Shown one piece after another: positions 52,335 through 61,746 of a stretch of DNA of 64,000 nucleotides; the first letter of the stretch is position 1, and each line of letters begins with the position of its first letter. Made by a program: the position numbers and the translations under genes. The notes under the pieces are model-generated. The model was not told where the DNA came from, did not search any database, and saw nothing but the letters and a program-made list of their open reading frames with translations. The stretch comes from Microbacterium sp. C5A9 (GTDB lineage: Bacteria > Actinomycetota > Actinomycetes > Actinomycetales > Microbacteriaceae): contig NZ_JABXGD010000005.1 in the NCBI RefSeq assembly GCF_022627955.1, positions 124,001 through 188,000 on the forward strand. Reading direction: 5' to 3'.

Positions 52335-52370
52335 TATCGTTTTTCGATAGATATCCATTGCTCATCGATA
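52335..52370. promoter_or_regulatory. TATCG/CGATA repeats before the DUF2975 operon
   Basis: TATCG (52335-52339), T5, CGATA (52345-52349) form a perfect inverted repeat, followed by the palindrome GATATC (52350-52355) and another CGATA (52366-52370). The cluster lies 10-45 bases before the DUF2975 start and is AT-rich against the background. It is a good candidate operator for the XRE regulator encoded second in the operon. Confidence 0.6.
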
Positions 52371-52378
52371 GGGCCGCC

Positions 52379-52855
52379 ATGCATCCTCGAGTCTCCCGCG
52401 CGCTGAAGGCGCTGATCGTCGTCCTGCTCGCCCTGCTGCTCGCGAGCCAGATCCTGGTGATCCCCGAGGTCGCTCGCATCACCGCACTGCGCAATCCCGA
52501 CGTCGTGCAGCTCGAGATCCCCGGCATCATCGGAGCGGTCCTGTTCCTCGGACTCGTCGAGGTCACGCTGGTGTGCGTCTGGTTCCTGCTGTCGCTCGTG
52601 CAGACCGACCGCATCTTCCGAGTCGAGGCCTTCAGGTACGTCGACATCATCCTCGGTGCGCTGGTCGCGGCAGGAGTGCTGATCCTCGCGGCGTATCTCG
52701 TGATCCTGGCCAATCGTGCCGTGTCGCTCTCGCTGTCTCTGCTCGCGATCCTCGGGGTCGTCGTGAGCGCGGCACTCGCTCTGCTCGTCGTCGTGCTGCG
52801 CGGCCTGCTGCGCAAGGCGCTCGAGCTCGAGCAGGATCTCTCCGAGGTCGTCTGA
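52379..52855 (+). CDS. DUF2975 family membrane protein
   Basis: A 158-residue protein with four membrane segments, matching DUF2975: it lies directly before a short XRE regulator in a pair typical of this family (YozG-type regulators). Sequence: ALKALIVVLLALLLASQILVIPEVARI, GIIGAVLFLGLVEVTLVCVWFLL, YVDIILGALVAAGVLILAAYLVIL and SLSLLAILGVVVSAALALLVVVL. The ATG at 52379 is used; an in-frame ATG at 52325 would add residues across the repeat cluster. Its stop overlaps the XRE start by one base (TGATG). Confidence 0.85.
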   Translation: MHPRVSRALKALIVVLLALLLASQILVIPEVARITALRNPDVVQLEIPGIIGAVLFLGLVEVTLVCVWFLLSLVQTDRIFRVEAFRYVDIILGALVAAGVLILAAYLVILANRAVSLSLSLLAILGVVVSAALALLVVVLRGLLRKALELEQDLSEVV

Positions 52856-53076
52856 TGCCCATCGTGATCGACCTCGACGTGCAGCTCGCCCGCAAGAAGA
52901 TGAGCGTGCAGGACTTCGCCGACGCCATCGGCATCACCCCGGCGAACGTCGCGGTGCTGAAGAACGGTCGGGCCAAGGCCGTGCGCTTCACCACGCTCGA
53001 GGCGATCTGCCGTGTGCTCGACTGCCAGCCGGGCGACATCCTCCGGTGGGTGCCCGACTCCGAGGAGGCATCATGA
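52855..53076 (+). CDS. XRE/Cro-CI type helix-turn-helix regulator (YozG-like)
   Basis: A 73-residue DNA-binding protein: LDVQLARKKMSVQDFADAIGITPANVAVLKNGRAKAVRFTTLEAICRVLDCQPGDILRW is a complete Cro/CI helix-turn-helix unit. It starts inside the stop of the DUF2975 gene and overlaps the start of the next gene by ATGA, so all three are translationally coupled. It probably regulates its own operon through the TATCG repeats upstream, possibly in response to a signal from the DUF2975 partner. Confidence 0.92.
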   Translation: MPIVIDLDVQLARKKMSVQDFADAIGITPANVAVLKNGRAKAVRFTTLEAICRVLDCQPGDILRWVPDSEEAS

Positions 53077-56000
53077 GGGCGCCGGTGACCGCATCGACCT
53101 CCACGGGCGCCACGACGGCGCCCGTGACCTGGGGTGAATCCGTCGCCCGGCATCTGCTCGATGAGCGCGCCTGCCCTGTCTGCCACGCCGAGCTGCATGC
53201 CGGATGCTGCCCGCGATGCGGCTCCGACCTGCGCGGGACGATCGGGATCACCGTCTGGGAGTCGTCGCTCGCCGCCGCCACGGCGCTGCGCGCCCGCGAC
53301 GCGCTGCTTCGCCGCATCCCGATCGTGAGTCCGGCATCGGCGACGTCATCGGCTGTCGCGTCGGCGGTACCGTCGCGGACGGCATCGTCGCCGCCCACCC
53401 CGCCCGTCGGGGGAGCCGCGCGCGGGGGAGAGGTCGATCCCCAGGGGAGTGCCACGCTGCAGTCGGTGCTCGCCACCGCGGGTGCGGGGCTCTTCGCGGT
53501 CGCAGCGATCGTCTTCACCTACTTCAACCCCGATCTCGCCGATCGAGCTCTGCGCAGCGTGATCGTCGGCCTCATCACCCTGCTCTTCCTCGGCGGAGCC
53601 TGGCTGCTGTCGCGTCGCGGACTGCGCTTCTCGGCAGAGGCCGTGGGCGGGCTCGGGCTCGTGTTCGCGGGACTCGACATCCACGCGTTCGCCCAACTCG
53701 CGGCCCCGGCCGTCGAGCCGTGGCTGACATCGGCGCTGGCGACGGCGGTCGCCGGTGGAGTGATGCTGCGCGGCGGGGTGCGACGCGGCATCCGCATCTG
53801 GCAGTGGACCGCTGTTCTGGCGATGGCACTCACCCCCGCGATGCTGGGTGCCGCGGGCGGAACGCCGCTCGCCGCCGCCCTCGGTGCGATCGGCGTCGCG
53901 TTCGCGGGGGCGGCGCTCATCGAGTGGCTGCGCCTGCCGATCGTCGAGGTCGTGACGCTCACCGGGGTGCAGCTGGCGGCGAGCCTCACCGCGCTCGTGC
54001 TGGTGTGGCGGGTCGGCGCGGCCGACACCCTGCCGTACCTGCTGACCGTGAGCGCCCTGCTCGTGCTGATCGCGGCCCACGCCGTCATCGCCGCGCGGCG
54101 GATGCTCGCGGGGCTCTGGGCCTTCGTCGCGGGTGGCGTCGGGTCTGCGGCGCTCATCATCGCGGTGTTCGCCCTCACCGGGACCGACGCATTCGCGACC
54201 GCGGCGCTGTTCGACGGCTCGGCGGTGTTCGCCGTCATCCCGGCATCCGCTGCTCTCGCCCTCGTGCTCGTCGGCGCGCTCGTGCCACTGCCGCGGGCGG
54301 TGCCGCGCGGCTTCGTCGCTGCCGGTTCGCTCACGGTGCTCACGGGCCCCGCGCTGCTGGTGCTCGCGCCCTCGGCGATCACGGGCCTGTCGACCGTGCG
54401 CGAGTTCCTGCGCGTGAACGACGAGATCGGCCCGGTGGGCATGCCCGGCTGGGGGCTTCCGCTCGGGCTGCTGGCGATGTGCGCGGGGCTCGGCGTGTTC
54501 AGCGTGCTCGCGCGGCGTCGCGACGGCATCCGCCGGTTCGCGAACCCGACCGCGCTGCTCGCTCTCTGCGTCGGAGCCGTCGCGGTGCTCGTGATCGGAT
54601 GCGGTCCGCTGCTCGTGCTGCCGGCCGCGATCGCTGTCCTCACGGGCCCGGTCGTCCTGCTCGCCGCAGCGCTGTGGATCCTTCCGACGCTGCTCGAAGG
54701 ACGGGGGCTGCGCGCGACCGCCCTGACGGCCGCGCACGTCGCCGTGGTCGCGGCCGTGATGATCGCGTGGCGCGATCCTGCGGTCGTCCCGCTCGCGGGT
54801 GCGGCCGCTCTCGTCGCGCTGGCCGCTCTCGTGGCCGTGCTGCCGGCCGCCTGGCGCTTCGTGTACGTGGCGGCAGGCTTCGGCTATGCGCTCGTGCTCG
54901 TCGCGACAGCGCTGGGACTCGCGGGCGTCGGGGGAGTGGCACAGCTGTCGCTGACCGTATCGGCCGGTCTCCTCGCCGCCATCGTCGCGACCTACCTTCC
55001 GTCGATCGGTGCCCGCGCGTGGCAGGCGGTGCTCGTCGTCTCGGCCGTGCCGTTCGGCATCGGCATCCTGCAGGTCGTCGTCGAGCGCAGCGGGTGGACT
55101 GCACTCTCGACCGGACTCATGTTCGCGCTGGCGCTGTCGCTCATGCTCACCCGTAGACCCGGCCTCACCCTGCTCGTGCGCACGGCCGCCGCCGCCATGC
55201 TGGTGCCGACGCTCGCGGTGATGATCGTGTGCCTGGGTGCGCAGCTGCTCGACTCGAGCGGATCTCCGGTGGTGCTGCCGATCATCGCCGTGCTCGTCGC
55301 ACTCGTGCTGCCGTCGACGTCGATGACCCGCGCCGCGCTGCACGGTCGAGGACACTCCGCGGCGACGGCCGATGCGGCACGCGTCGCGATCGAGGCGTCG
55401 GCGCTGGTGACCGGGGCGATCGCGACCGCGCTGGCGGTGGGCCGCGAGGCGGCGGGTCTCGGCACCAGCTTCCTGGTGCTGCTGATCCTGGGCCTCGGAG
55501 CTGCCGCGCAAGCGCTCTTCGCCGGACGACGCTACGCCTGGGGTGTCGCCGGCGCCGCGTTCACCGGGGCGCTCTGGAGTGTCTGGGGCATGGCCGGCGT
55601 CGACGTCTTCGAGGCCTACCTGCTGCCGCCCACGCTCGGCGCCGCACTCACCGCACTGCTCCTCACCCTGCGCGGACACCGCGCCACCGCGCTCTACGGT
55701 GCCGGCCTGCTGGTGGCGATCGGACCGATCGTCGCGCTCGTCGCCGTGATCGAACCGGAGGCGACGCAGGGGTCTCTGGTGCAGGGTGACGTGACCTGGC
55801 GCGTGATCGGGCTTCTCGCGGCGGCCTGGACCCTGCTGGCACTCGAGACGGCCGTCCGCAGATCGGACGGAGGCCCGCGGATGCGCCGGCTTCGCGTCCT
55901 GCGCATCCCGACGCTCCTCGGTGCCGCCCTCGCGGCCACGGTCGCGACCGTGCAGGGCATCCGTCTCGGTCTCGGAGCGGACCAGCAGACCGTGCACGGC

Positions 56001-56840
56001 GCGGGGCTGTTCCTCGCCTGCCTCGGTGTGAGCGCCGTCGGCGCGGTGGCGCTCGCGCTGGCCGCACACGGCATCCGACGGGCGGCGGCGGCCGGCTCGG
56101 CTCTGCGCACGAGCCGGTGGCTGGGGGCACCGGCCGCTCTCGCGCTCGCGCTCGGCGTGTGGTTCGCGATCGAACGCGACTGGTTCTCGATCTGGGCCAT
56201 GTGGGCGCTCATGATCGGCTACCTCGTGATGGTCGTCGTGACGGCATCCCGCCTGCGCCGCGGCGACACGGTGCTGCCACCCGTCTGGTTCCTGTTCGCG
56301 ATCGCGTTCGTCACGGCGGTCGTGGCGTGGAGCCCCCGCGATCTGCGCGTCGAGTGGTTCTCGCTGCCGCTGGGCGCGTTCCTGCTGTGGGCGGGAGTCG
56401 TGGTCCTGAGAGGCGCGGATGAGGGTGCGGTGCGAGACGGCCACGGCGCTGCCGGCACACTCGACAGCTGGCCAGCGCGGTGGAGCGGTTCGTGGGCGCT
56501 GCTGGCGCCGGGTCTCGTGACGATGATGAGCGCCTCCATCGTGTCGACCTTCACCGATCCGCTGACGTGGCGGGCGATCCTCGTGATGGTGCTGGCGCTG
56601 GCGGCGATCCTCGTCGGATCGCGGGCGCGGCTCGCGGCGCCCTTCCTCATCGGCCTCGTCGTGCTGCCGATCGAGAACGTGTTCGTGTTCTCGGTGCAGA
56701 TCGGTCGGGGCATCGAGTCGATGCCCTGGTGGATCACCTTGGCGGTCATGGGGGCGGTGCTGCTGATCATCGCGGTCACGTCCGAGAGGCGCGCGGGGGA
56801 GAGCGGCTCCGTCGCCGCCAGGATCCGCGACCTGCGATGA
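53073..56840 (+). CDS. giant polytopic membrane protein with N-terminal zinc ribbon (SCO7613-type)
   Basis: A 1255-residue membrane protein with more than thirty hydrophobic segments, resembling the actinobacterial 'SCO7613 C-terminal domain' proteins and distantly DUF2157. An N-terminal cytoplasmic zinc ribbon has CPVC (34-37) and CPRC (46-49), followed by a Ser/Ala/Pro-rich linker. The function is unknown. The ATG at 53073 overlaps the XRE gene stop. The composition is strongly biased to Ala, Val and Leu, which also produces long false frames on the other strand. Confidence 0.88.
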   Translation: MRAPVTASTSTGATTAPVTWGESVARHLLDERACPVCHAELHAGCCPRCGSDLRGTIGITVWESSLAAATALRARDALLRRIPIVSPASATSSAVASAVPSRTASSPPTPPVGGAARGGEVDPQGSATLQSVLATAGAGLFAVAAIVFTYFNPDLADRALRSVIVGLITLLFLGGAWLLSRRGLRFSAEAVGGLGLVFAGLDIHAFAQLAAPAVEPWLTSALATAVAGGVMLRGGVRRGIRIWQWTAVLAMALTPAMLGAAGGTPLAAALGAIGVAFAGAALIEWLRLPIVEVVTLTGVQLAASLTALVLVWRVGAADTLPYLLTVSALLVLIAAHAVIAARRMLAGLWAFVAGGVGSAALIIAVFALTGTDAFATAALFDGSAVFAVIPASAALALVLVGALVPLPRAVPRGFVAAGSLTVLTGPALLVLAPSAITGLSTVREFLRVNDEIGPVGMPGWGLPLGLLAMCAGLGVFSVLARRRDGIRRFANPTALLALCVGAVAVLVIGCGPLLVLPAAIAVLTGPVVLLAAALWILPTLLEGRGLRATALTAAHVAVVAAVMIAWRDPAVVPLAGAAALVALAALVAVLPAAWRFVYVAAGFGYALVLVATALGLAGVGGVAQLSLTVSAGLLAAIVATYLPSIGARAWQAVLVVSAVPFGIGILQVVVERSGWTALSTGLMFALALSLMLTRRPGLTLLVRTAAAAMLVPTLAVMIVCLGAQLLDSSGSPVVLPIIAVLVALVLPSTSMTRAALHGRGHSAATADAARVAIEASALVTGAIATALAVGREAAGLGTSFLVLLILGLGAAAQALFAGRRYAWGVAGAAFTGALWSVWGMAGVDVFEAYLLPPTLGAALTALLLTLRGHRATALYGAGLLVAIGPIVALVAVIEPEATQGSLVQGDVTWRVIGLLAAAWTLLALETAVRRSDGGPRMRRLRVLRIPTLLGAALAATVATVQGIRLGLGADQQTVHGAGLFLACLGVSAVGAVALALAAHGIRRAAAAGSALRTSRWLGAPAALALALGVWFAIERDWFSIWAMWALMIGYLVMVVVTASRLRRGDTVLPPVWFLFAIAFVTAVVAWSPRDLRVEWFSLPLGAFLLWAGVVVLRGADEGAVRDGHGAAGTLDSWPARWSGSWALLAPGLVTMMSASIVSTFTDPLTWRAILVMVLALAAILVGSRARLAAPFLIGLVVLPIENVFVFSVQIGRGIESMPWWITLAVMGAVLLIIAVTSERRAGESGSVAARIRDLR

Positions 56841-56854
56841 AGAGGGCTCCCATT

Positions 56855-56884
56855 TGACCGCTCAGGTTACGCGGCATTACACTT
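56855..56884 (+). promoter_or_regulatory. str operon promoter
   Basis: TTGACC (56855-56860) and TACACT (56879-56884) are separated by 18 bases. It lies 160 bases before rpsL in the only sizeable spacer upstream of the operon. The long leader that follows holds no element I can name. Confidence 0.65.
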
Positions 56885-57050
56885 GATCAGGTGTGTGCAC
56901 GTCTTGACGTGTGCGCTGGGCGTCGGCTCCATAGCCGGTCCGCCCCCACGGCATACCCTCCACCACAAAAGCTCGTCGGTTCCGGCGTGCCGGAGGGTCA
57001 TGATGTGAAACCCATCACGCTGTCACCGTGCAGCACTATGAGGAGAGAAC

Positions 57051-57419
57051 GTGCCAACCATTCAGCAGTTGGTTCGCAAGGGTCGCTCGCCCAAGGTCAC
57101 CAAGACCAAGGCGCCTGCACTCAAGTCGAACCCGCAGCAGGCCGGGGTCTGCACCCGCGTCTACACCACCACCCCGAAGAAGCCGAACTCGGCGATGCGC
57201 AAGGTCGCTCGTGTGAAGCTCCGCAACGGCACCGAGGTCACCGCGTACATCCCCGGTGAGGGTCACAACCTGCAGGAGCACTCGCTCGTGCTCGTGCGTG
57301 GAGGCCGTGTCAAGGACCTCCCCGGTGTCCGTTACAAGATCGTCCGTGGCGCCCTGGACACCCAGGCCGTCAAGAACCGTAAGCAGGCTCGCAGCCGCTA
57401 CGGCGCGAAGAAGGGCTGA
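57051..57419 (+). CDS. rpsL: 30S ribosomal protein S12
   Basis: A 122-residue S12, full length. [18 protein letters not shown] and [12 protein letters not shown] carry the lysines (equivalent to K43 and K88) whose change gives streptomycin resistance, so this allele should be sensitive. It acts in the decoding centre. GGAGAG precedes the GTG start. It is the first gene of the str operon. Confidence 0.99.
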   Translation: MPTIQQLVRKGRSPKVTKTKAPALKSNPQQAGVCTRVYTTTPKKPNSAMRKVARVKLRNGTEVTAYIPGEGHNLQEHSLVLVRGGRVKDLPGVRYKIVRGALDTQAVKNRKQARSRYGAKKG

Positions 57420-57424
57420 GTCCA

Positions 57425-57895
57425 ATGCCTCGTAAGGGTCCCGCCCCGAAGCGTCCCGTCGTCAACGACCCGGTATACGGCGCTCCGATCGTCAGCCAGC
57501 TGGTCAACAAGATCCTGGTCGACGGCAAGAAGTCGCTCGCCGAGTCGATCGTCTACAACGCCCTCAAGGGCGTCGAGGCGAAGAACGGTCAGGACGCCGT
57601 CGCCACTCTGAAGAAGGCGCTCGACAACGTGCGCCCGACTCTCGAGGTCAAGAGCCGCCGCGTCGGTGGCTCGACCTACCAGGTTCCGGTCGAGGTCAAG
57701 CCGCACCGTGCGAACACCCTCGCACTGCGCTGGCTCGTCAGCTACGCCAAGGGTCGTCGTGAGAAGACGATGACCGAGCGTCTCCAGAACGAGATCCTGG
57801 ACGCGTCGAACGGCCTGGGTGCCGCGGTCAAGCGCCGTGAAGACACTCACAAGATGGCCGAGTCGAACCGCGCGTTCGCTCACTACCGCTGGTAA
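57425..57895 (+). CDS. rpsG: 30S ribosomal protein S7
   Basis: A 156-residue S7, starting [19 protein letters not shown] and ending [12 protein letters not shown], full length. It nucleates assembly of the 30S head. It follows rpsL by five bases. After the stop comes a strong GC-rich hairpin, then fusA. Confidence 0.99.
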   Translation: MPRKGPAPKRPVVNDPVYGAPIVSQLVNKILVDGKKSLAESIVYNALKGVEAKNGQDAVATLKKALDNVRPTLEVKSRRVGGSTYQVPVEVKPHRANTLALRWLVSYAKGRREKTMTERLQNEILDASNGLGAAVKRREDTHKMAESNRAFAHYRW

Positions 57896-57902
57896 CAGCT
57901 CC

Positions 57903-57933
57903 GCCCGCCCCCGGCCACACGCCGGGGGCGGGC
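57903..57933 (+). terminator. GC-rich hairpin between rpsG and fusA
   Basis: Arms GCCCGCCCCCGGC (57903-57915) and GCCGGGGGCGGGC (57921-57933) are a perfect 13-base stem with a five-base loop, followed by ACCCCCCTCTTCG with no T run. It may act as an attenuator that sets the ratio of S12/S7 to EF-G, or as an RNA-processing site. Confidence 0.6.
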
Positions 57934-57979
57934 ACCCCCCTCTTCGCAGTACGACTGCCCAAAAGATAAGGACACTCCT

Positions 57980-60097
57980 GTGGCACAAGACGTGCTCACC
58001 GACCTGAGCAAGGTTCGGAACATCGGCATCATGGCTCACATCGATGCTGGCAAGACCACCACGACCGAGCGCATCCTGTTCTACACGGGCGTCAACCACA
58101 AGCTCGGCGAGACCCACGACGGTGCCTCGACCACCGACTGGATGGAGCAGGAGAAGGAGCGCGGCATCACGATCACGTCTGCCGCCGTGACCTGCTACTG
58201 GAACAAGAACCAGATCAACATCATCGACACCCCCGGTCACGTGGACTTCACGGTCGAGGTGGAGCGCTCGCTCCGCGTCCTCGACGGTGCCGTCGCCGTG
58301 TTCGACGGCAAGGAGGGCGTCGAGCCCCAGTCCGAGACCGTGTGGCGTCAGGCCGACAAGTACAACGTCCCCCGCATCTGCTTCGTCAACAAGATGGACA
58401 AGCTCGGCGCGGACTTCTACTTCACCGTCGACACCATCATCAACCGCCTCGGCGCCAAGCCGCTGGTCATCCAGCTGCCCATCGGCTCGGAGAACGACTT
58501 CATCGGCGTCATCGACCTCGTCGAGATGCGCGCCCTCGTCTGGGCCGGTGACTCCAAGGGTGACGTCACCATGGGCGCCTCCTACGAGATCCAGGAGATC
58601 CCGGCCGACCTCAAGGACAAGGCCGACGAGTACCGTCAGCAGCTCCTCGAGACCGTCGCCGAGACCGACGACGCGCTGCTCGAGAAGTTCTTCGGTGGCG
58701 AAGAGCTGACCGTCGCCGAGATCAAGGGCGCGATCCGCAAGCTCACCGTGGCTTCCGAGATCTACCCCGTGCTCTGCGGCTCGGCGTTCAAGAACCGTGG
58801 CGTCCAGCCGATGCTCGATGCCGTCGTCGACTACCTGCCGAACCCGCTCGACGTGGGCTCGATCCAGGCGCACGACCCCAAGGACTACGACACGATCATC
58901 GAGCGTCACCCCGACGCGAAGGACCCGTTCGCAGCTCTCGCGTTCAAGGTCGCGGTGCACCCGTTCTTCGGTCGCCTCACCTACGTGCGCGTCTACTCGG
59001 GTCAGCTCGACTCCGGTGCCGCGGTCATCAACTCGACCAAGGGCAAGAAGGAGCGCATCGGGAAGATCTTCCAGATGCACGCCAACAAGGAGATCCCGGT
59101 CCCCTCGGTCACGGCGGGCAACATCTACGCCGTCATCGGTCTGAAGGACACCACCACCGGTGACACCCTGACCGACCCGGCCTCGCCGGTCGTCCTCGAG
59201 TCGATGACGTTCCCCGAGCCCGTCATCGAGGTCGCCATCGAGCCGAAGACCAAGGCCGACCAGGAGAAGCTGGGTGTCGCCATCCAGAAGCTCGCTGAAG
59301 AGGACCCGACCTTCCGCACGGAGCTCAACCCCGAGACCGGTCAGACGACCATCAAGGGCATGGGCGAGCTGCACCTCGACATCCTCGTGGACCGCATGAA
59401 GCGCGAGTTCAACGTCGAGGCCAACGTCGGCAAGCCGCAGGTGGCGTACCGCGAGACGATCCGCAAGGCCGTCGAGAAGCACGACTACACGCACAAGAAG
59501 CAGACCGGTGGATCGGGTCAGTTCGCGAAGATCCAGTTCAACATCGAGCCGCTCGACCTCGACGACGAGAAGACGTACGAGTTCGTCAACGCGGTGACCG
59601 GTGGTCGCATCCCGCGTGAGTACATCGGATCGATCGACGCCGGTTTCCAGGACGCCATGAACGTCGGCGTGCTCGCCGGCTACCCGATCGTCGGCGTCAA
59701 GGCCACGATCGTCGATGGTGCCGCTCACGACGTCGACTCCTCGGAGATGGCGTTCAAGATCGCAGGTTCCATGGGCTTCAAGGAAGCTCTGCGTCGTGCG
59801 AACCCCGTGCTCCTCGAGCCGCTCATGGCGGTCGAGGTGCGTACTCCCGAGGAGTACATGGGTGACGTCATCGGTGACCTGAACTCGCGTCGTGGCCAGA
59901 TCCAGTCGATGGAGGACGCCGCAGGCGTCAAGGTCGTCCGTGCACATGTCCCGCTGTCCGAGATGTTCGGATACATCGGCGACCTGCGCTCGAAGACCTC
60001 GGGTCGCGCCGTCTACTCGATGGAGTTCAACAGCTACGCTGAGGTTCCCCGCGCTGTGGCGGACGAGATCGTCCAGAAGCACCAGGGCGGCGAGTAA
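57980..60097 (+). CDS. fusA: translation elongation factor G
   Basis: A 705-residue GTPase that moves tRNAs and mRNA after peptide transfer. G1 is [15 protein letters not shown] (about 18-32), G2 [11 protein letters not shown]3 DTPGHVDFT and G4 NKMDKLGAD; domains II-V follow in normal order and length. GTG at 57980 follows AAGGA. It is expressed with rpsL-rpsG and ends before a terminator hairpin. Confidence 0.99.
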   Translation: MAQDVLTDLSKVRNIGIMAHIDAGKTTTTERILFYTGVNHKLGETHDGASTTDWMEQEKERGITITSAAVTCYWNKNQINIIDTPGHVDFTVEVERSLRVLDGAVAVFDGKEGVEPQSETVWRQADKYNVPRICFVNKMDKLGADFYFTVDTIINRLGAKPLVIQLPIGSENDFIGVIDLVEMRALVWAGDSKGDVTMGASYEIQEIPADLKDKADEYRQQLLETVAETDDALLEKFFGGEELTVAEIKGAIRKLTVASEIYPVLCGSAFKNRGVQPMLDAVVDYLPNPLDVGSIQAHDPKDYDTIIERHPDAKDPFAALAFKVAVHPFFGRLTYVRVYSGQLDSGAAVINSTKGKKERIGKIFQMHANKEIPVPSVTAGNIYAVIGLKDTTTGDTLTDPASPVVLESMTFPEPVIEVAIEPKTKADQEKLGVAIQKLAEEDPTFRTELNPETGQTTIKGMGELHLDILVDRMKREFNVEANVGKPQVAYRETIRKAVEKHDYTHKKQTGGSGQFAKIQFNIEPLDLDDEKTYEFVNAVTGGRIPREYIGSIDAGFQDAMNVGVLAGYPIVGVKATIVDGAAHDVDSSEMAFKIAGSMGFKEALRRANPVLLEPLMAVEVRTPEEYMGDVIGDLNSRRGQIQSMEDAAGVKVVRAHVPLSEMFGYIGDLRSKTSGRAVYSMEFNSYAEVPRAVADEIVQKHQGGE

Positions 60098-60103
60098 CAC
60101 TTG

Positions 60104-60135
60104 CCTGAGAGCCGGGCTCCGGCTCGGCTCTCAGG
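60104..60135 (+). terminator. terminator after fusA
   Basis: CCTGAGAGCCG (60104-60114) and CGGCTCTCAGG (60125-60135) form a perfect 11-base stem with a ten-base loop that can pair further inside. Seven bases after the fusA stop. A new promoter for tuf follows. Confidence 0.75.
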
Positions 60136-60140
60136 TCACC

Positions 60141-60170
60141 TACAACTTCACATTCCCTCTCTACTAAACT
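60141..60170 (+). promoter_or_regulatory. tuf promoter
   Basis: TAAACT (60165-60170) is a good -10 in a locally AT-rich stretch, with a weak -35 TACAAC (60141-60146) 18 bases upstream. It gives tuf its own transcription after the fusA terminator, with a leader of about 70 bases. Confidence 0.6.
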
Positions 60171-60246
60171 GAGAACCTAAACCCGTAGAGATCCGGTCGC
60201 AATCCAGTGCCCGGACACCTCTACACGACGTCCTGAGGAGGACCCA

Positions 60247-61437
<1,191 letters not shown>

Positions 61438-61456
61438 GCATCTGCTTCCTGGCACA

Positions 61457-61485
61457 GGGGTCGGACCTTCGGGTCCGGCCCCTTT
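61457..61485 (+). terminator. intrinsic terminator of tuf
   Basis: GGGGTCGGACC (61457-61467) and GGTCCGGCCCC (61472-61482) form an 11-pair stem (one G-T) capped by the stable tetraloop TTCG and followed by TTTGT. Confidence 0.88.
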
Positions 61486-61542
61486 GTCGTACCCTCCGGC
61501 CCTGCCCACGGGCCGTTCTCGGTGCCGCTTGAGAATATGGGC

Positions 61543-61572
61543 TTGAATATAACTCGAAGTGTCATATAGGTT
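61543..61572 (+). promoter_or_regulatory. promoter in an AT-rich island before the surface protein
   Basis: TTGAAT (61543-61548) and TAGGTT (61567-61572) are spaced by 18 bases in the most AT-rich stretch of the neighbourhood. Transcription from here would give a leader of about 165 bases. Confidence 0.55.
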
Positions 61573-61577
61573 GAGGA

Positions 61578-61746
61578 CTGCTGCGCACACGCAGCACGTA
61601 GGCGCGCGTCCGAGGTCAAGGACGGACGCGAGCCGTTGACGCTTCAGGATGGCCCCACGCTTCCCTGAACTGCCTTCGACGGTGTCTGCGTCAGGGGAGT
61701 ACCTGCGCACCGGGGAGCGGCGCGCAGGGTTAAGGGGAGTTTCAGC
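61578..61746 (+). other. structured 5' leader of the surface protein gene
   Basis: The leader can form several hairpins: GCTGCG / CGCAGC, CGCGTCCG / CGGACGCG, TTCAGG / CCTGAA and CCTGCGC / GCGCAGG, the last just before the Shine-Dalgarno AAGGGGAG. I recognise no known riboswitch class. Pairing near the ribosome site could control translation. Confidence 0.4.

Noticed and set aside
53346..56444. 1032-codon minus-strand frame
   Set aside because: It lies opposite the SCO7613-type membrane protein; its Arg/Glu/His/Asp-rich product is the expected antisense of a hydrophobic GC-rich gene.
56913..56940. Second promoter before rpsL (TTGACG ... CATAGC)
   Set aside because: The spacer is about 20 bases and the -10 is poor; the TTGACC/TACACT pair upstream is better.
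57398..60100. 900-codon open frame antisense to rpsG and fusA
   Set aside because: It mirrors highly conserved genes in a GC-rich codon pattern; the protein is low-complexity (Asp, Val, Leu, Arg, His) and has no start signal.
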